64,000 nt of DNA from Apoda limacodes (GCA_946406115.1 OX291540.1:9048563-9112562), one strand, 5' to 3'; counted from the stretch's first letter, positions 32,291 to 44,016 are shown. The notes: generated by a model from the letters alone, not told the origin. Translations and numbers: made by a program.

Positions 32291-34338
32291 GTATTGTAAA
32301 AATATTAGAGGATGCTGTGACTTTACTTTTCAGTGATTTTTATGATAGACTAGTTTGATACTCATAAAACTTCTCTTCATTCTTCTTCTCTTCTCTTTGC
32401 GTGGTTTCTTTCTCGTTTTTTTCTCGCCTTGTGGCGTATATATCTATGAAAATCTTGATTTTCTTGGTTTTTATCGGTAAAATTACAATATAATATAATT
32501 ATAATAGATAAAGTTTATTTAGAACTATAGAACCAGCAAATTCACTTGGTCATGTTAATATGTGTATATTTTATAAAATAAGAATCAAGAGAATATCACC
32601 CTTATTTTATCAAACAATTTCAATTAAAGCCCAAAACTAGAGTGTCAGAAATTGTTATTTAACTGTTTTAACAGTTTAATTATTATTATAAAAGCAAATT
32701 ATCTTAATTAATGTTTGAATTATAACATATTTTATTCACGTCGAAAAGTGTACTCGGCACTGTAACAAAATTAATCAAATTCTTGCAAACTTAATTCGTT
32801 TGGGTATGACATCACCTTAAAGGGATGTTGCGATTTAGATATATCTTTATGAGTTCAATATATTCACCATGTAATGCTATCTTTCGATTTATTCCTTTTT
32901 CTAAACTTTCTGCAACCCTCTTACTCTTTACGGGTTAAATTTCGAAGACTCTCATCTAAAACGTTGTCTTCAATAAAAATAAACTACCTATGTTTTAAAT
33001 TTCTATTCTTGGCAATAAGGGCTGGGGGATGAGTCAGTTAGACTCATACTTTTATGATAAAGATAAGGATTTTATGTTTTTTTTTTTTGGTTTAACGCGC
33101 TTATCTCTGGAAATACCAGATGGATTCTTTACTTCTTCTTATTGCATTTTTTGAAATAAGATCAGATCATGCAGTTTGAAATTATGATTTCGGAATTCCT
33201 TTTTGTACTTGATAGCATAATTCTTGAGAGAGAGGTACAGGCTATTTAACATCACGCTAAGATTCTAAGGAGCCGAGCAAACAGAAAACAGTCCGAAGGA
33301 ACCATATTCGGAAACAAACAAATAGCGCGGGAGAACGATGCGATGGGGCTGACAGCAAAGGAAAGGGATGAACAATGTCTGCTAGGTCAGCTTGTGTTAT
33401 ATTATAACTTTTGTCCGCTATTAAGTGAAATAAGGAACGAAAGAAACATAGCGGAAGAATACACAACATAGAAGCACAATGACTCAAACCGGAAAAACAT
33501 TAAATATTTAACAGAAGCTTCAAGAAATAATTGTTTTGTAACGCATGTTATAATGTTTAACAAGGTTTAGCATATTTACCCGTCTCCTTAACAATTAAAT
33601 TTTTGACACCGACAAATTCATATTCTATTTTATAATGAAACAAACATCCAATTTACCCTAGCAAACATTAAATTAGTGAAAACAGCAAAGTGTTTGCTCA
33701 TGACTCATAATTAATATGAATTAGTTAGGTGGATACGTAACATTACTAGAGATTAAACGACCTAATCTCCGTCTAAGTTCATTATGATTAACCTAGCTTG
33801 AGATTGCATAAGCTTACGTTAGCTTAAATAATTACACTCTCAGTTGCTATCGGAATAAAGTTACCCCAAAATTTAACGGTTCAAAGAACAGTTGGTCGAT
33901 GAAATGTTAATGCTCTGAAATTGTGCCTATGCAAGCGTGTCGCTGTTAGGCGAATTATGTCATGTGATATAGGCACGTTATGACGTTTTAAGGAATCGAG
34001 TAAGAAAAATTATGTTTTATTTTTGTAAATTTTATATGTTGTTTCCTGTGACTAATATAATTCTTAGTATCAACAAGCGTTCGTTCAAAGAAAAAAGGTT
34101 TGGATGTTTGTAAGTTGCTTTATTATTCAAGAATACCTGTAGAAATTAGCTTGGACTTATCAATTACACGTAGTTTTTACTTTCTGGAGTGCTATATGAT
34201 ATAATAATATATCACTCGTGTGTAACCGGGAAGAATACCTAGTATTTTATAAATAACGCAGAAACGGTTATATAGGAAACCTCACTTCAGTCACAGTATA
34301 GGTAATATAATTTCAGTGTTATGCAGCTTATTTAGAGT
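32291..34338. other. 2-kb stretch with no recognised gene
   Basis: AT-rich, with TTCTTCTCTTC-type pyrimidine text near 32380. The frame at 33257-33487 (-) has no known motif. Confidence 0.45.
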
Positions 34339-34620
34339 CAGTGGTGGCCGAGGGGTTTTAATTTCACCTTGTGTCCTGAGTGGCGGCGGTTCGAGACTAG
34401 CGTGTGTACCAATGAGTCTTTTTCTTAATTTCTCAAGTATATTGATTATTCACATCACTGGCTGAGCAGTGAAGGAAAACATCGTGAGGAAACCTGCATA
34501 CTTAAAAAAACAGACGTTTTTGTAGTACACAATCCGCATTGGGACCGTGTGTGGACTATGGCCCTAATCATCCTCGGTGAGAGTAAGCCGTGACCCAAAA
34601 TGGGTCGTATGAAGTTGATA
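34339..34620 (+). mobile_element. tRNA-headed SINE (family b)
   Basis: Head CAGTGGTGGCCGAGGGGTTT resembles the A-box side of a tRNA-Ser gene, and GGCGGTTCGAGACTAGC is a B-box-like element about 50 bases later. The body has AAGGAAAACATCGTGAGGAA, CCTGCATACTT, CAATCCGCATTGGGACCGTG, TGTGGACTATGGCCCTAATC and CCGTGACCCAAAATGGG, which are strongly reminiscent of a common lepidopteran SINE. Its body is also attached to a 5S-like head at 46364-46530. Confidence 0.7.
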
Positions 34621-35174
34621 AGGTTAGGTAGCTAAGCGTTGTAGCGGATTTCTCTTTTGCATTATGAATTTCGATTTGTTACGATCAATCAGAGGAATAT
34701 CATTATCTATTGGCTTATTTTCATAGGAAAGTACGATTATAATGTTAGAACGATAGAGACTAAACTACTATTGGACTTTTTTCTGAAAGTTGTTGACTGA
34801 AATAGCATTACTACGTTACTTGGGATATATTCTACGCAAGTATAGGACATCGTGAAAAATTTAGGCGGTAAATTCAAATGATTTTAATCTCTCACTCTTC
34901 ACAGCTCTTACCTCGATTTCTTTGCTATATTCAGTTTACATAGAATTGTAATTATTACATATAGTAAAATATAATTTTTCCACGTCAACGTTTTTGTATT
35001 TCAGTGTGTCTTACTTGTTTTTGCTTATAACTGACTATTGTATGTTTTTTTTTTGAATGTTTGTTACTTCAGAACTCCGTCATTTATAAACCGACCGATT
35101 TTTTTTACGTATAGTGAAGAATTCACCAACTGATTAGTCCCATTTTAATTTAGAAGGATTAAAGTTGTCACATA
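34621..35174. other. Non-coding stretch
   Basis: Nothing recognised. Confidence 0.45.
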
Positions 35175-35311
35175 CGACGCAGATGCTGTCAAAAATATAT
35201 ATTACACCGCAGTGACGTCGTATATCTGCCAATATCGCTCTCCTTATAAATCAATGGACGTGCCCACACGGGGCAGATAATATATATTTTATCTTCCAGC
35301 ATCGGCGTCTG
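35175..35311. repeat. Fold-back element
   Basis: CGACGCAGATGCTG followed by AAAATATATATTA at 35175-35204 is inverted at 35278-35311 (TAATATATATTTTATC, CCAGCATCGGCGTCTG). An inner pair TATCTGCC / GGCAGATA extends the stem. Non-coding and MITE-like. Confidence 0.5.
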
Positions 35312-36209
35312 CTGAGCTTTATTGACAGACTATGTATCAGTTTTTCGCAAATCAATACAGGTTGATGCATTAATTGACCTCGCGGATGTGCCAATAATTA
35401 CCAAATATTTTCAACCAAAGTAAAAAAAAGGTTCTATGTTTTTTTGAGCACGCGGGTGTATCCTTACTTTTACTAATTATTATTATTTGTTTAAAAAAAA
35501 TGTTTGAGGAGTATTGCCTTGTAGATAAAATCTGCAGATCCTACATTATTAACCATGCATGACATTTATTATGTTATAATCTGTGTAACAAGCATGTGCT
35601 TACAACATTAGGTTATAAGTTTCTTTCAATTAAGATACCTACTAATATTTTGAATGGCAAAATATATACAAAAACGTAACACACTTTCTTTAACACAATA
35701 CCTTTGATAAGATTTATATAATTAATTGTGTTTCGGATAAATAAATAAAAGAAATATTTGTAAGCACTTCAGATACGAAATATTTGTGAAGACTACATGT
35801 GCAGATAAATCAGGTCGATGAATATTTCAGCGGCTAAATTTTGATGACTGTTTTATATTTCATTAGTTAATAAACATATCGTTTGCTACGGACATGACAA
35901 ATTTATTTGGCTATAAACGGAACTCTGGAAAGGGGTTTCGCGTTTTTCTTTTACAGTAAGGTTCTATAACCCCTCTTAGAGCGCCTTCCATTCGCATATA
36001 TCTCATATTTTTAATCATACAGGATAAAATAATTTAGGTGTAATTCGTCCATAAACTGGCAAATACAGGGCCGTCTAAGTTTTTATATTTAGCGCCGGTA
36101 TATTCGATATTAATACTCGATTCAATTTCTTTAACACATAAAAGTCAATTTCAAGTCAAGATTTTTGTTTGGTAATTTTGATTTAATATTATATTATGAT
36201 TTAATATTT
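35312..36209. other. Non-coding stretch
   Basis: AT-rich, nothing recognised. Confidence 0.45.
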
Positions 36210-36300
36210 TGTCTGCGGCTACACTTACATTAAATTTGGTTATCAGCGTGAGATTTTTATGGCAACATCTTGATTATAGAGTGAAAGTTTGCTAGAGCAA
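36210..36300 (-). mobile_element. Helitron-like family 1 fragment
   Basis: GTCTGCGGCTACACTTACAT, AAATTTGGTTATCAGCGTGA and GATTTTTATGGCAACATC match the 3' portion of the family at 12150-12220. Confidence 0.5.
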
Positions 36301-36489
36301 GGTATATATTTTTAAAGTGTTTTTTGCCTTTTTCATATAATTTTCAAAGTTTTTAGTATGGAAGCACACACGTAAAACTGCAATAGTTAAGGACATAATT
36401 GGAACATTGATTATAGTAAGGAAGTTTAGCAAGCTATAAGGATTTGGTTATAGTTATACTTACATGCATTATAATATCAAACTCGATTA

Positions 36490-36619
36490 TTCCCCAAGGA
36501 TCAACTGAATGGCACAAGTAGTTGGTCCGTGGGGAATTTCGAGCGTTTTCTTTCCCCACGGACCAACTAGTTATGCCGTTGGGAATTGAGAGCGTTTTTA
36601 TTTCCCCCCGGCTCAACTA
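36490..36619. repeat. Tandemly repeated hairpin of about 50 bp
   Basis: TAGTTGGTCCGTGGGGAA at 36519 is the exact inverse of TTCCCCACGGACCAACTA at 36553, enclosing TTCGAGCGTTTTC. The adjacent 49 bases repeat the layout with changes: AGTTATGCCGTTGGGAATT, GAGAGCGTTTTTA, TTTCCCCCCGGCTCAACT. A partial arm TTCCCCAAGGATCAACT lies just upstream. Confidence 0.65.
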
Positions 36620-36699
36620 CTAACAATATAAGAGATTAATTCAAAAATAAAAACTAACCGACTTAAAGGAGGAGGTTTGCGATTCGTCTGTAACCATAC

Positions 36700-37100
36700 T
36701 TCCATACTAATATTATAAATTCGAAAGTTTCGTTGTCTTGTTTGTCTAGCAATCCGTAAAGTGTTACGGTTGAACCCATTGTGATTAATTTAATATGGAG
36801 ACAGCTTTACCTGTAAAAGACGAGGCTACTTAAAAAAAACGTATAACAACTGTCAAACTAGAAAGGACTGTCTCCATAACTATTGATTGTAGACTAGTAA
36901 TTTCTCCACACAAATGATAAAACTTATCAAGATCGTATTTTTGGGTGACAGCTGTCAAACTTGAAAGGGCTATATCTCTTTAACTATTGATCGTAGACTA
37001 GTAGTTTCTGTACAGAAATGATAGATCTTATCAAGATCGTTATTTTAGATGACAGCTGTCAAACTAGAAAGGGCTATATCTCCGTAACTATTGTTAAAAA
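36700..37100 (+). repeat. Helitron-type 5' end followed by 104-bp satellite
   Basis: CATACTAATATTATAAATTC at the left matches the 5' end of Helitron-like family 1. From 36845 a unit of about 104 bp repeats three times; the anchor palindrome GACAGCTGTC occurs at 36947 and 37051 (exactly 104 apart), with a degenerate AACAACTGTC at 36845. Each unit also holds GACTAGTA-TTTCT and ATCTTATCAAGATC. The same unit appears inverted at 49.2-49.9 kb. Confidence 0.75.
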
Positions 37101-37559
37101 AAAATTGTGATTTTCCCCTTGCACCCCCAAACTAAGACGGCCCTGGATAAATGAATGTTAGGTTTTCATTTGTATCACATATGTCGCATATATCCCGTGT
37201 GTGGTACCTTGTAGATGCTATAAATATTCATATGTAACGCTCGCAGATTAAAAAAATATTATATGCCTCGTATGTGCTGTGCTGCTTTAGTCCAAGGAAA
37301 CCAGAGATAGGTAAGAAAATGTTTTCAAGTCGTATCATTTTGATTATTTAACCCCTTTATATGTAAAACGCGTAGGGACATTTCTTCACTATGTGTCGAG
37401 CACTATTGCGGCGATCGGCGAATATTTTTGCAGAAACAAACCGCAACAAATCTATTGCAAACCACGGAATTCGCATGCAGTGCACGTAATTTAATTGTGT
37501 CATTCACACTTTAAAAATATTGAAAAAAAAACGCACAGCATTTTACCGAAATGCACGGT
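37101..37559. other. Non-coding stretch
   Basis: Nothing recognised. Short frames near 37495-37832 on both strands are explained by the mariner remnant that follows. Confidence 0.4.
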
Positions 37560-37960
37560 AGGCCTAAACTTGATGACCAGTTTGACATTTTTTGACATTG
37601 CAAGAAAATATTGGTTTGACCTGAAGAATGAACCACGAGGAAGACCAGCCACTAAGGTTGCCGATCCATGTCGAACTGCCAAATAATTAGCGCCATAGTT
37701 TGAAGTTAGCATACATAAAATTTTGACTAATTTGCAAGAAATGGTCAAAATAAAAAAAAACTTGCTCCATGATAACGCCAGACTGCACGTTGCTCGTGAA
37801 ACAGTTTTAAAACTAAAAAACTTAGAAACCATCCGTCATTTTCCATACTCGCCGGTTTGACCTTGAACCAAACAACTACCACTTTCTCCGCGATTTTATA
37901 ATTTTTTCCGCGGAAAAATTTTCTTCCCAGTAAGATTACGAAACTGCAATTTCATACTTT
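37560..37960 (+). pseudogene. Mariner-family transposase remnant
   Basis: NEPRGRPATKVADP matches the GRP-type linker between the two DNA-binding helices of mariner transposases. About 60 residues later LLHDNARLHVARETVLKLKN is the second catalytic motif (HDNA-PH, Asp present, Pro replaced by Leu), followed by TIRHFPYSP and, after a frameshift, DLEPNNYHFLRDF, the third motif, where the usual catalytic Asp is replaced by Asn. Most of the catalytic core between the pieces is missing. Terminal repeats are not seen. It is a dead fragment. Confidence 0.75.
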
Positions 37961-39554
37961 GTAAATATCAATTTATTTTTGTTTTCATGTTGATAGATAT
38001 AATCGTTTTTCCTTAACAGTATTACATAGTTGTGTGAAAAAAATTGATAAGCACTAAAAGTGTATCAACTAAATCAGGAAATGGCACTGACTCCTGAAAC
38101 ACAGGATTTATTCCTATCTTGGGAGTCAAAGACTCCAATAAAGAACTGTGAATGTTATGCCAAATGTCAAGTGAAAATGTTATTTTGTACGGTTTTTGTA
38201 TATTTACTCAATAATAAATATAGAGTAACACAAAAAACAAAACATATTGTGCATGGTGATAAAATAACAATAAACTCTTATTGAGTAAGACATTCAATAA
38301 AAGTATCAGATTTGTAAAATTTTAAGGCTTTACCAACGAATCCAAGGTTCCCAAAATACTTCAACAAAGAAATAGAAAGCCACCAATAATATATGAAGAG
38401 GGAAATCTCGTTAAAGTGGACAAAGAACAAAGGGGAAACCTCGTGACCCGGCTCACTTATCAAGAGCCTTAGGGGACAGCCATCAGGGGGCGAGGATTTC
38501 TTTTCTTTTTAAAGGAAAATAAACTTTCAAGATTTAACATTCCCTTTCCCTGAGACTGATATTTCATAAACTTTAACGTAATTTTTACGGTAGGCAAAAG
38601 TTTTAGTTGTAGAATTTAGGTAATATAAGTAACACGAGGAGATCTCACTGAGTTGCTGTGTATCTGCGTGCAGTATTATAGTTTTTATTCCGCTTCAAAT
38701 AAGTTTTTTAATATTTTTACTCAACTGTCAGCGTTAAAAGAGGGCATAAAGTCAAAATTTTTCTGTATACAACGCGTGATATGAACATAGTAGTAGTAAT
38801 ACCTAAAAATTCGGAAATTATTATCTGTATTCAAAATTTGCTATTAACAACCATGGGTTTTATTTTGAGCAATATTATAATGAAATTTTAGGTTAAATTA
38901 CATGTACTGTTATATAAATAAATCGAAAAGAACTCAGGGCAAATTTGTAATTTTTCCTATCAAGATAATTTTATTGCATTATGTTTTTGCTTGTGTTAGT
39001 CATGGAATTATAATGTAGTATCTACATTTTTTTTTAATTATTGATTTGGATTTACTCACTGATAATGTATTTCTACTATGACTAATTTACTTTTAATAAT
39101 AGATTTATTTTAGGACTATTTATTTTATGTATATTTTACCTTTTTACACCCTCTTAATTTCTCTGTCTCTCTCCTTTCAACCTTCTTCTGCAAAAAAATA
39201 AAAAAAAATCACAACACACCACATTATGATCACACAAATATTAAAAAACCGTGTGCGGTTTCTTTTTTCGCCCACATAGCTTTTTGAAGTGAATATAACC
39301 CTATCGCTGAAATTAACGTACTGGTCGCACACCTGCCATTACCCTACGTTTTCAAGAAGCTTATAAAAAGCTCACTGGAAAGCGCAGTATAATATTTTTT
39401 GAGGCTACATTTTTTGGCCTAGTAGACACAGAAATGAACAGCGCATTTCCTAGCCATCTATGATGTAAATATGGCTGATGTGAGTGAAAGAGACAAAGCG
39501 ACTTGACAGTATGCAGGTACTTGGCGAAGTATCGCACTGACTCTTTCTAAACAG
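37961..39554. other. 1.6-kb stretch with no recognised gene
   Basis: Frames at 38060-38284 (+) and 38278-38463 (-) carry no known motif. AT-rich with A- and T-runs. Confidence 0.45.
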
Positions 39555-39887
39555 GGGTGAATTTTGTAAGGCTACTGCGCAGTCTATAGAACAGATTACA
39601 GAACTCGAGGTCTGTGTAATAAACATAAACAAACAAAATGGCGCAAATTGGTAGAAAGAGAAAAGATACCAGAGGTTTTATGTCTCTTTCTTAAGTGTGA
39701 CCAATTTCGTGAGGCTATTACGCATTCCATAAAACAGATTACAAAACTCGAAGTCTATGGTTTTAGTAAAGTAGAAGCACGTGTGTTTAATAAACTGCAT
39801 TATGAACCTAAAAGCGTTGCCATAAGTGTGTTTAAAGAATATTCTTTACTGCCTACTAGTTCACGTAACGCAAATTACCAATTTTAA
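39555..39887. repeat. Diverged 60-bp direct duplication
   Basis: TTTGTAAGGCTACTGCGCAG with AACAGATTACAGAACTCGAG (39560-39615) recurs as TTTCGTGAGGCTATTACGCA with AACAGATTACAAAACTCGAA (39703-39758), 142-143 bases apart. The second copy sits in an open frame (39648-39887, +) with an ...FREAITHSIKQITKLE segment. I cannot tie it to a family, and the first copy is in a different context, so this may be a repeat and not a gene. Confidence 0.45.
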
Positions 39888-40152
39888 GGCAATTTATGTT
39901 TTATTATGTGTGATTAACACATAATTATTTTATGTAACTTTTTATGTTTATGGGATATAGATTATGAATAAACATCAGATTCTCATTTTGCTCCTCCTAA
40001 TTTAATACAAGAATATAAAATTTCCGTCTCATGCACATTTCGTTAGCAAATGAAAGTGTTATGACAATACTGCACTGAAAACAGTGAATTAATTGATTTT
40101 TATACAAATATACTGCACTGTTTTGATACGAGCAATTAAAACGACTTTGAGC

Positions 40153-40328
40153 CCAGCGGGTCGATTCCGTAAAAGATTGCTAACCTTCTTTGAAAGAAAT
40201 AAGATATACATTGCGGTTTCGACAATCGATGAATTTCATACGTCATTTCAAATGCGCAATGTATATCTTATTTCTATGGATTTCAAACGAGAATTTTTAG
40301 CTGTCATTTTACGGAATCGAGCCGCAGG
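40153..40328. repeat. Fold-back element with matched inner and outer arms
   Basis: Outer arms TCGATTCCGTAAAA (40161) and TTTTACGGAATCGA (40307) are perfect inverses; near-matching flanks GCGGG / GCCGC extend them. Inner arms AGAAATAAGATATACATTGC (40195) and GCAATGTATATCTTATTTCT (40256) are also perfect. The open frame at 40093-40386 runs through the palindrome and is an artefact. Confidence 0.7.
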
Positions 40329-41129
40329 TTATCGTTTAAGAGTTCTTGTTAAGACAAATCAAGCAAGCCCAAACTTGATAGGGTAGCGTCGTTTCGTCCT
40401 ATGGCCACCTTACGGCTCCATAATCAGACCAGCTCTATGACATCATTATATTGCATTGTCATCCGATTTACGTGTGTATACATTAATTTCAACTTTATCA
40501 GACACCGGGGAGTGGGTTAAATTTACTTGCAATATTTAATTACAGAAAACGGGACAAGTGAAAGTAAATAAAAGCTTGTAATAAAAAATTAAAATTTGCT
40601 TAACACTTAGCATTGGAAGAAAATAGAGTTTTCTACTACCTGCAATTAAAAGTTCTAAAGTTCCATATATACTCAGTTTTGAAATTCGAACTTTTTGAGA
40701 CCCCAGTGCGAAATAATTTCCAGGGCAGTTCGAAAAACCGTATAAAAATTTCATTTCATACTCGATTTGGCCAGTTATATTTCAAGCACAGCCGTAGAAA
40801 AAAAATATGACGGCCGATAGACCAGCGAGGATGATGCTGGCCGCATTATTAATTCTAATAAAAGACATAAATTTAGGCTAAAACGGGGAAAACATGTTGA
40901 TATTTTCTATCTACTTATTTGTTTCAATACTATATTTGACTTTCAGGTAGTATAAAAATTAACGTTCGTACCAAGTACAAAATAGTTTTTCTTACCCTCG
41001 GTAAAAAGCTTTCGACGTTCGCCTACAGCTCACGTCGAAACTAGCTACTTCCCTCAGGTAAGAAAATAATTTTGTTCTCGGTACGAAATACAGTCAACAC
41101 TAGTGTTACCGACCGAGCAGCGGACTGTA
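40329..41129. other. Non-coding stretch
   Basis: Nothing recognised. A pair of similar segments, GTTCGTACCAAGTACAAAAT and TTCTCGGTACGAAATACA, occurs in inverted relation near 40970-41090. Confidence 0.4.
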
Positions 41130-41135
41130 TAGGCG

Positions 41136-41204
41136 CTTGCACACTAGCCCCGAAAAGGGCCGACGTTACTATTGAAAGGGCCCCGAGAAGGGCCAGTGTG
41201 ACGT
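41136..41204. repeat. Short fold-back at LINE breakpoint
   Basis: CACACTAGCCC (41140) pairs with GGGCCAGTGTG (41190). Inside, CCCCGAAAAGGGCC and CCCCGAGAAGGGCC form a direct repeat. It sits exactly where the minus-strand LINE is cut off. Confidence 0.5.
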
Positions 41205-41205
41205 T

Positions 41206-42265
41206 TGGGAACGCGGTCTAGATGTGGCGAGCTGGGATTTTTGAGCAATTGCCCAAATTTATCCCAGTCCGTCACGGTTCTAGTGTCGGAAGGAGAGTCC
41301 GAAGGGGAACATAATCGGAGGAGGACAGGGCGGTGGTCCGAGTCAAGTTCGTTAAGCACCTCTATAGAGCGAAAGCTTAGCCTTACATTCTTTAGAAGTG
41401 CTGTGTCGAGTAAGTCAGGGTTATTCCGAGTATTGTGGGGAAAGTAAGTGGGCGTCATGGGAGCGATGATGTCAAAGTTTAGTCTGTCAACTAAATCGTC
41501 GAGGAGTCAGCCTCTCCGTGAAGTTACTGAAGAGTTCCAGCGGCGATGCTTGCAATTTAGGTCGCCGGCAAGAATGATGGCGTCGCCTAAATTTAAGAGC
41601 GACTGAAGGTCGCTCTCGAGCAAGTCTTTTAAGGGAGAGAGATAAACCGATGCAATGATGATCGGCTGATGGCCGGTCATCGCTAAGCGGCAGACGGATG
41701 CTTCTAAGTGCGTAAGTGGTGGAGGATCGATAGGGGAGCAATGCAGGGAGCGCCTGTAATAGATGAGACTGCCTCCGAGATTGGAGGCAGTTCTATCATT
41801 ACGGACGGTGCGATAGTTCGCGATCGAAGGGGTGCGGACAGCGGGCTTTAGGAATGTTTCCTGAATGAGGAAGACGTCCGGTTTTTGGGACTAGAGGAAT
41901 TGCGATAATTCGCGTTTGTGCGAGAGGGAGCACTTCGCATAGGCGCTGGACGCGGGATGTCTAGGAACATGAGAGGGGCGGGTAGGGAATACCCGTGACT
42001 GAGACGGGCCCAGGGAGAGCAGACGGAAGTTTGTCTGTCTCTTTAGCTTTTGTTGCGTCAATTAGCGCTGGAGGACGGCTCCAGGCGTTGACAGCAGGGA
42101 GGGGAGCAGGTACGAGCGGAGCCTGTTGGCGGGGGGCGGGGGGGGGGGGCGCGATTTACCCTGTTTGGGTTTACGCGAGTTCTGTTTGGGAGCTTTGGGG
42201 CACCCGCGGTAATTCGCAGGGTGGCCTTCGCTCCCACAGAGTACGCAAGCGACCGGGTCGGATGC
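41206..42265 (-). pseudogene. Jockey-like LINE, ORF1 zinc knuckle joined to ORF2 endonuclease
   Basis: Reading on the minus strand: DPVACVLCGSEGHPANYRGC (the third ORF1 knuckle), a Pro-rich stretch, then KPDVFLIQETFLKPAV (endonuclease with catalytic Glu), RNDRTASNLGGSLIYY, IIIASVYLSP, ILAGDLNCKHRRWN and LNELDSDHRPVLL. Active-site motifs QE, GDLN and SDH are all present, unlike the related copy at 9-11 kb. The distance from knuckle to endonuclease is short, so the ORF1/ORF2 junction is deleted. It ends at 41206 in LDRVP, losing all of RT, and its 5' end abuts a plus-strand LINE. A stop (TGA) breaks the frame near 41507. Confidence 0.85.
42129..42152. repeat. G-rich tract
   Basis: GGCGGGGGGCGGGGGGGGGG lies in the Pro-rich coding sequence of the minus-strand LINE. 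Confidence 0.8.
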
Positions 42266-44016
42266 CCAGTGGTGAAGAGGGACCTCAATAAGATAAGCGC
42301 GGAACTATCATCTGAAATTGCTTATTTTAGGCAACACTCATGGGACCAGGTAATATTTAAAGCCAGCGAGAACGACACGGCTCTGTATCGCCTGGCCGGT
42401 CAAATCACAAAAACACCTGCCCCTATCTGCCCACTCATCGACCCCGCTGGTATTCGCCATTACCACGCAGCGGAACGCGCGGAGCTGTTTGCGGACCACT
42501 TTAAGGACTAATTTAAGCCGAACCCCATTATCGACCCTGACCACACGTTAGGAGTTACAGAACGCGTAGAGCAGTTTCTCGCGGCCCCAGCCCCACCACT
42601 CAGAGGTGATTATTTTATCTCGCCTAAAGAGGTTAGGAAGGAGGCCTCTAAGCTTAATAAGCGCAAATCACCCGGTCCCGACGAAATTCCAAACACAGCG
42701 ATTACTATGCTGCCTGGAAGGGTCTGGTGGTACTCACCCGTATCTTTAATGGGATACTGCGCACTGGACATTTCCCATCTTCGTGGAAGATTGGCAAAAT
42801 TATTGTTGTCCCGAAACCAGGGAAAGATCGTCATCGTCCAGAACATTACCGACCGATTACACTGCTGTCCAATTTAGCCAAGTTGTTCGAACGCCTACTT
42901 TTACTTAGGATATCCCCGCATATCCAGCTTAGGCCTGAACAGTTTGGTTTCAGAGACAGCCACAGTACCACTCTTCAGTTTGTACGAGTGCTCCATCACA
43001 TGGCCTTCGAGCTAAACAAGGGCAGGCGCACAGTCGGAGTCTTTCTCGATATGGAGAAGGCTTTCGATCGAGTTTGGCACGAGGGCTTATTACACAACCT
43101 GTTAGAGACGGACATCCCACCGATGCTCGGGCGAGTAATAGCCTCGTTTCTGTACAAACGAAGCTTCTATGTCTCGGTCGAGAACAACCAGTCAGCATGT
43201 AAACTCATTAGAGCAGGGGTACCTCAATGCAGCTGCCTATCGCCACTGCTCTACGCGTTATTCACCAACGACATCCCCACTCTCAGTGACTCCGGTCTAG
43301 CTGAAGCTGTTGAAGACGTCATCCTAGCCCTTTACGCGGACGACAGCGCCTATATGTAATCCTCCCGCAAAGCTAGTTTAGCAGCCAAAATAATGCAGCG
43401 ACTATTGGACACTTTGCCTGGCTGGCTGGATAAGTGGAGAATAGCCGTTAATGCCAGCAAGACATCAGCAATACTGATCGGCCTGCAAAAGTTTCTCCCA
43501 CCGAAACTTGTGTTTCGACGTCAAGTTATTGAGTGGCAACCCAGCGTAAAGTACCTTGGTTGTATTATAGACCGCCCCTTGCGCATGCGCAAAATGCTAG
43601 ACCATGTGTCAGCAGGCGCGGTCGCGTCACGGGCCTGCCTTAGACCGGTACTTTCCTCTGACTTGCCACTCAGAACCAAAATTCGCCTGTACAAGTTGTA
43701 CATACGGTCGAGACTGACCTATGCAGCCCCTGCTTGGTACGGTTTTCTATCTTCTACCAGCAAACGTAAGCTCCAGGTTGTCCAAAATAAGTCGCTGAGA
43801 TTAATAACCGGCGCGGGACGCTACGTCCGCAACTCCACCATCGCTAGAGACACCAAAACCGAGCCACTCGCAGAGTTCATATCTGGTTTGTCGAAACGAC
43901 TATTCACCCGCGCTGATAACAGCCACCATACACACCTCAGGGGCATAGCGCCCTTACACGCCCGTCCGCCGGAAGGCAGGGCTCTCCCTCGAGAGCTTAT
44001 TCCTGTGGGTGAATAA
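42266..44016 (+). pseudogene. Jockey-like LINE ORF2, linker and reverse transcriptase
   Basis: Starts in the endonuclease-RT linker (KRDLNKISAELSSEIAYFRQ) and runs through LNKRKSPGPDEIPN, SSWKIGKIIVVPKPGK, HYRPITLLSNLAKLFERLL, RPEQFGFRDSHSTTLQ, VFLDMEKAFDRVWHE (first catalytic Asp), GVPQCSCLSPLLY (usual Gly after GVPQ changed to Cys), LALYADDSAYM (catalytic Asp pair intact), GWLDKWRIAVNASKTSAIL, VKYLGCIIDR and the C-terminal SRLTYAAPAWY and ITGAGRYVRNSTI. Breaks: TAA at 42509-42511, a frameshift near 42720 and TAA near 43357. It is a different family from the minus-strand LINE it abuts, and is closer to the RT fragment at 24.4 kb. Confidence 0.9.

Noticed and set aside
40093..40386. 97-codon frame
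   Set aside because: It crosses a fold-back element from end to end, so openness is accidental.
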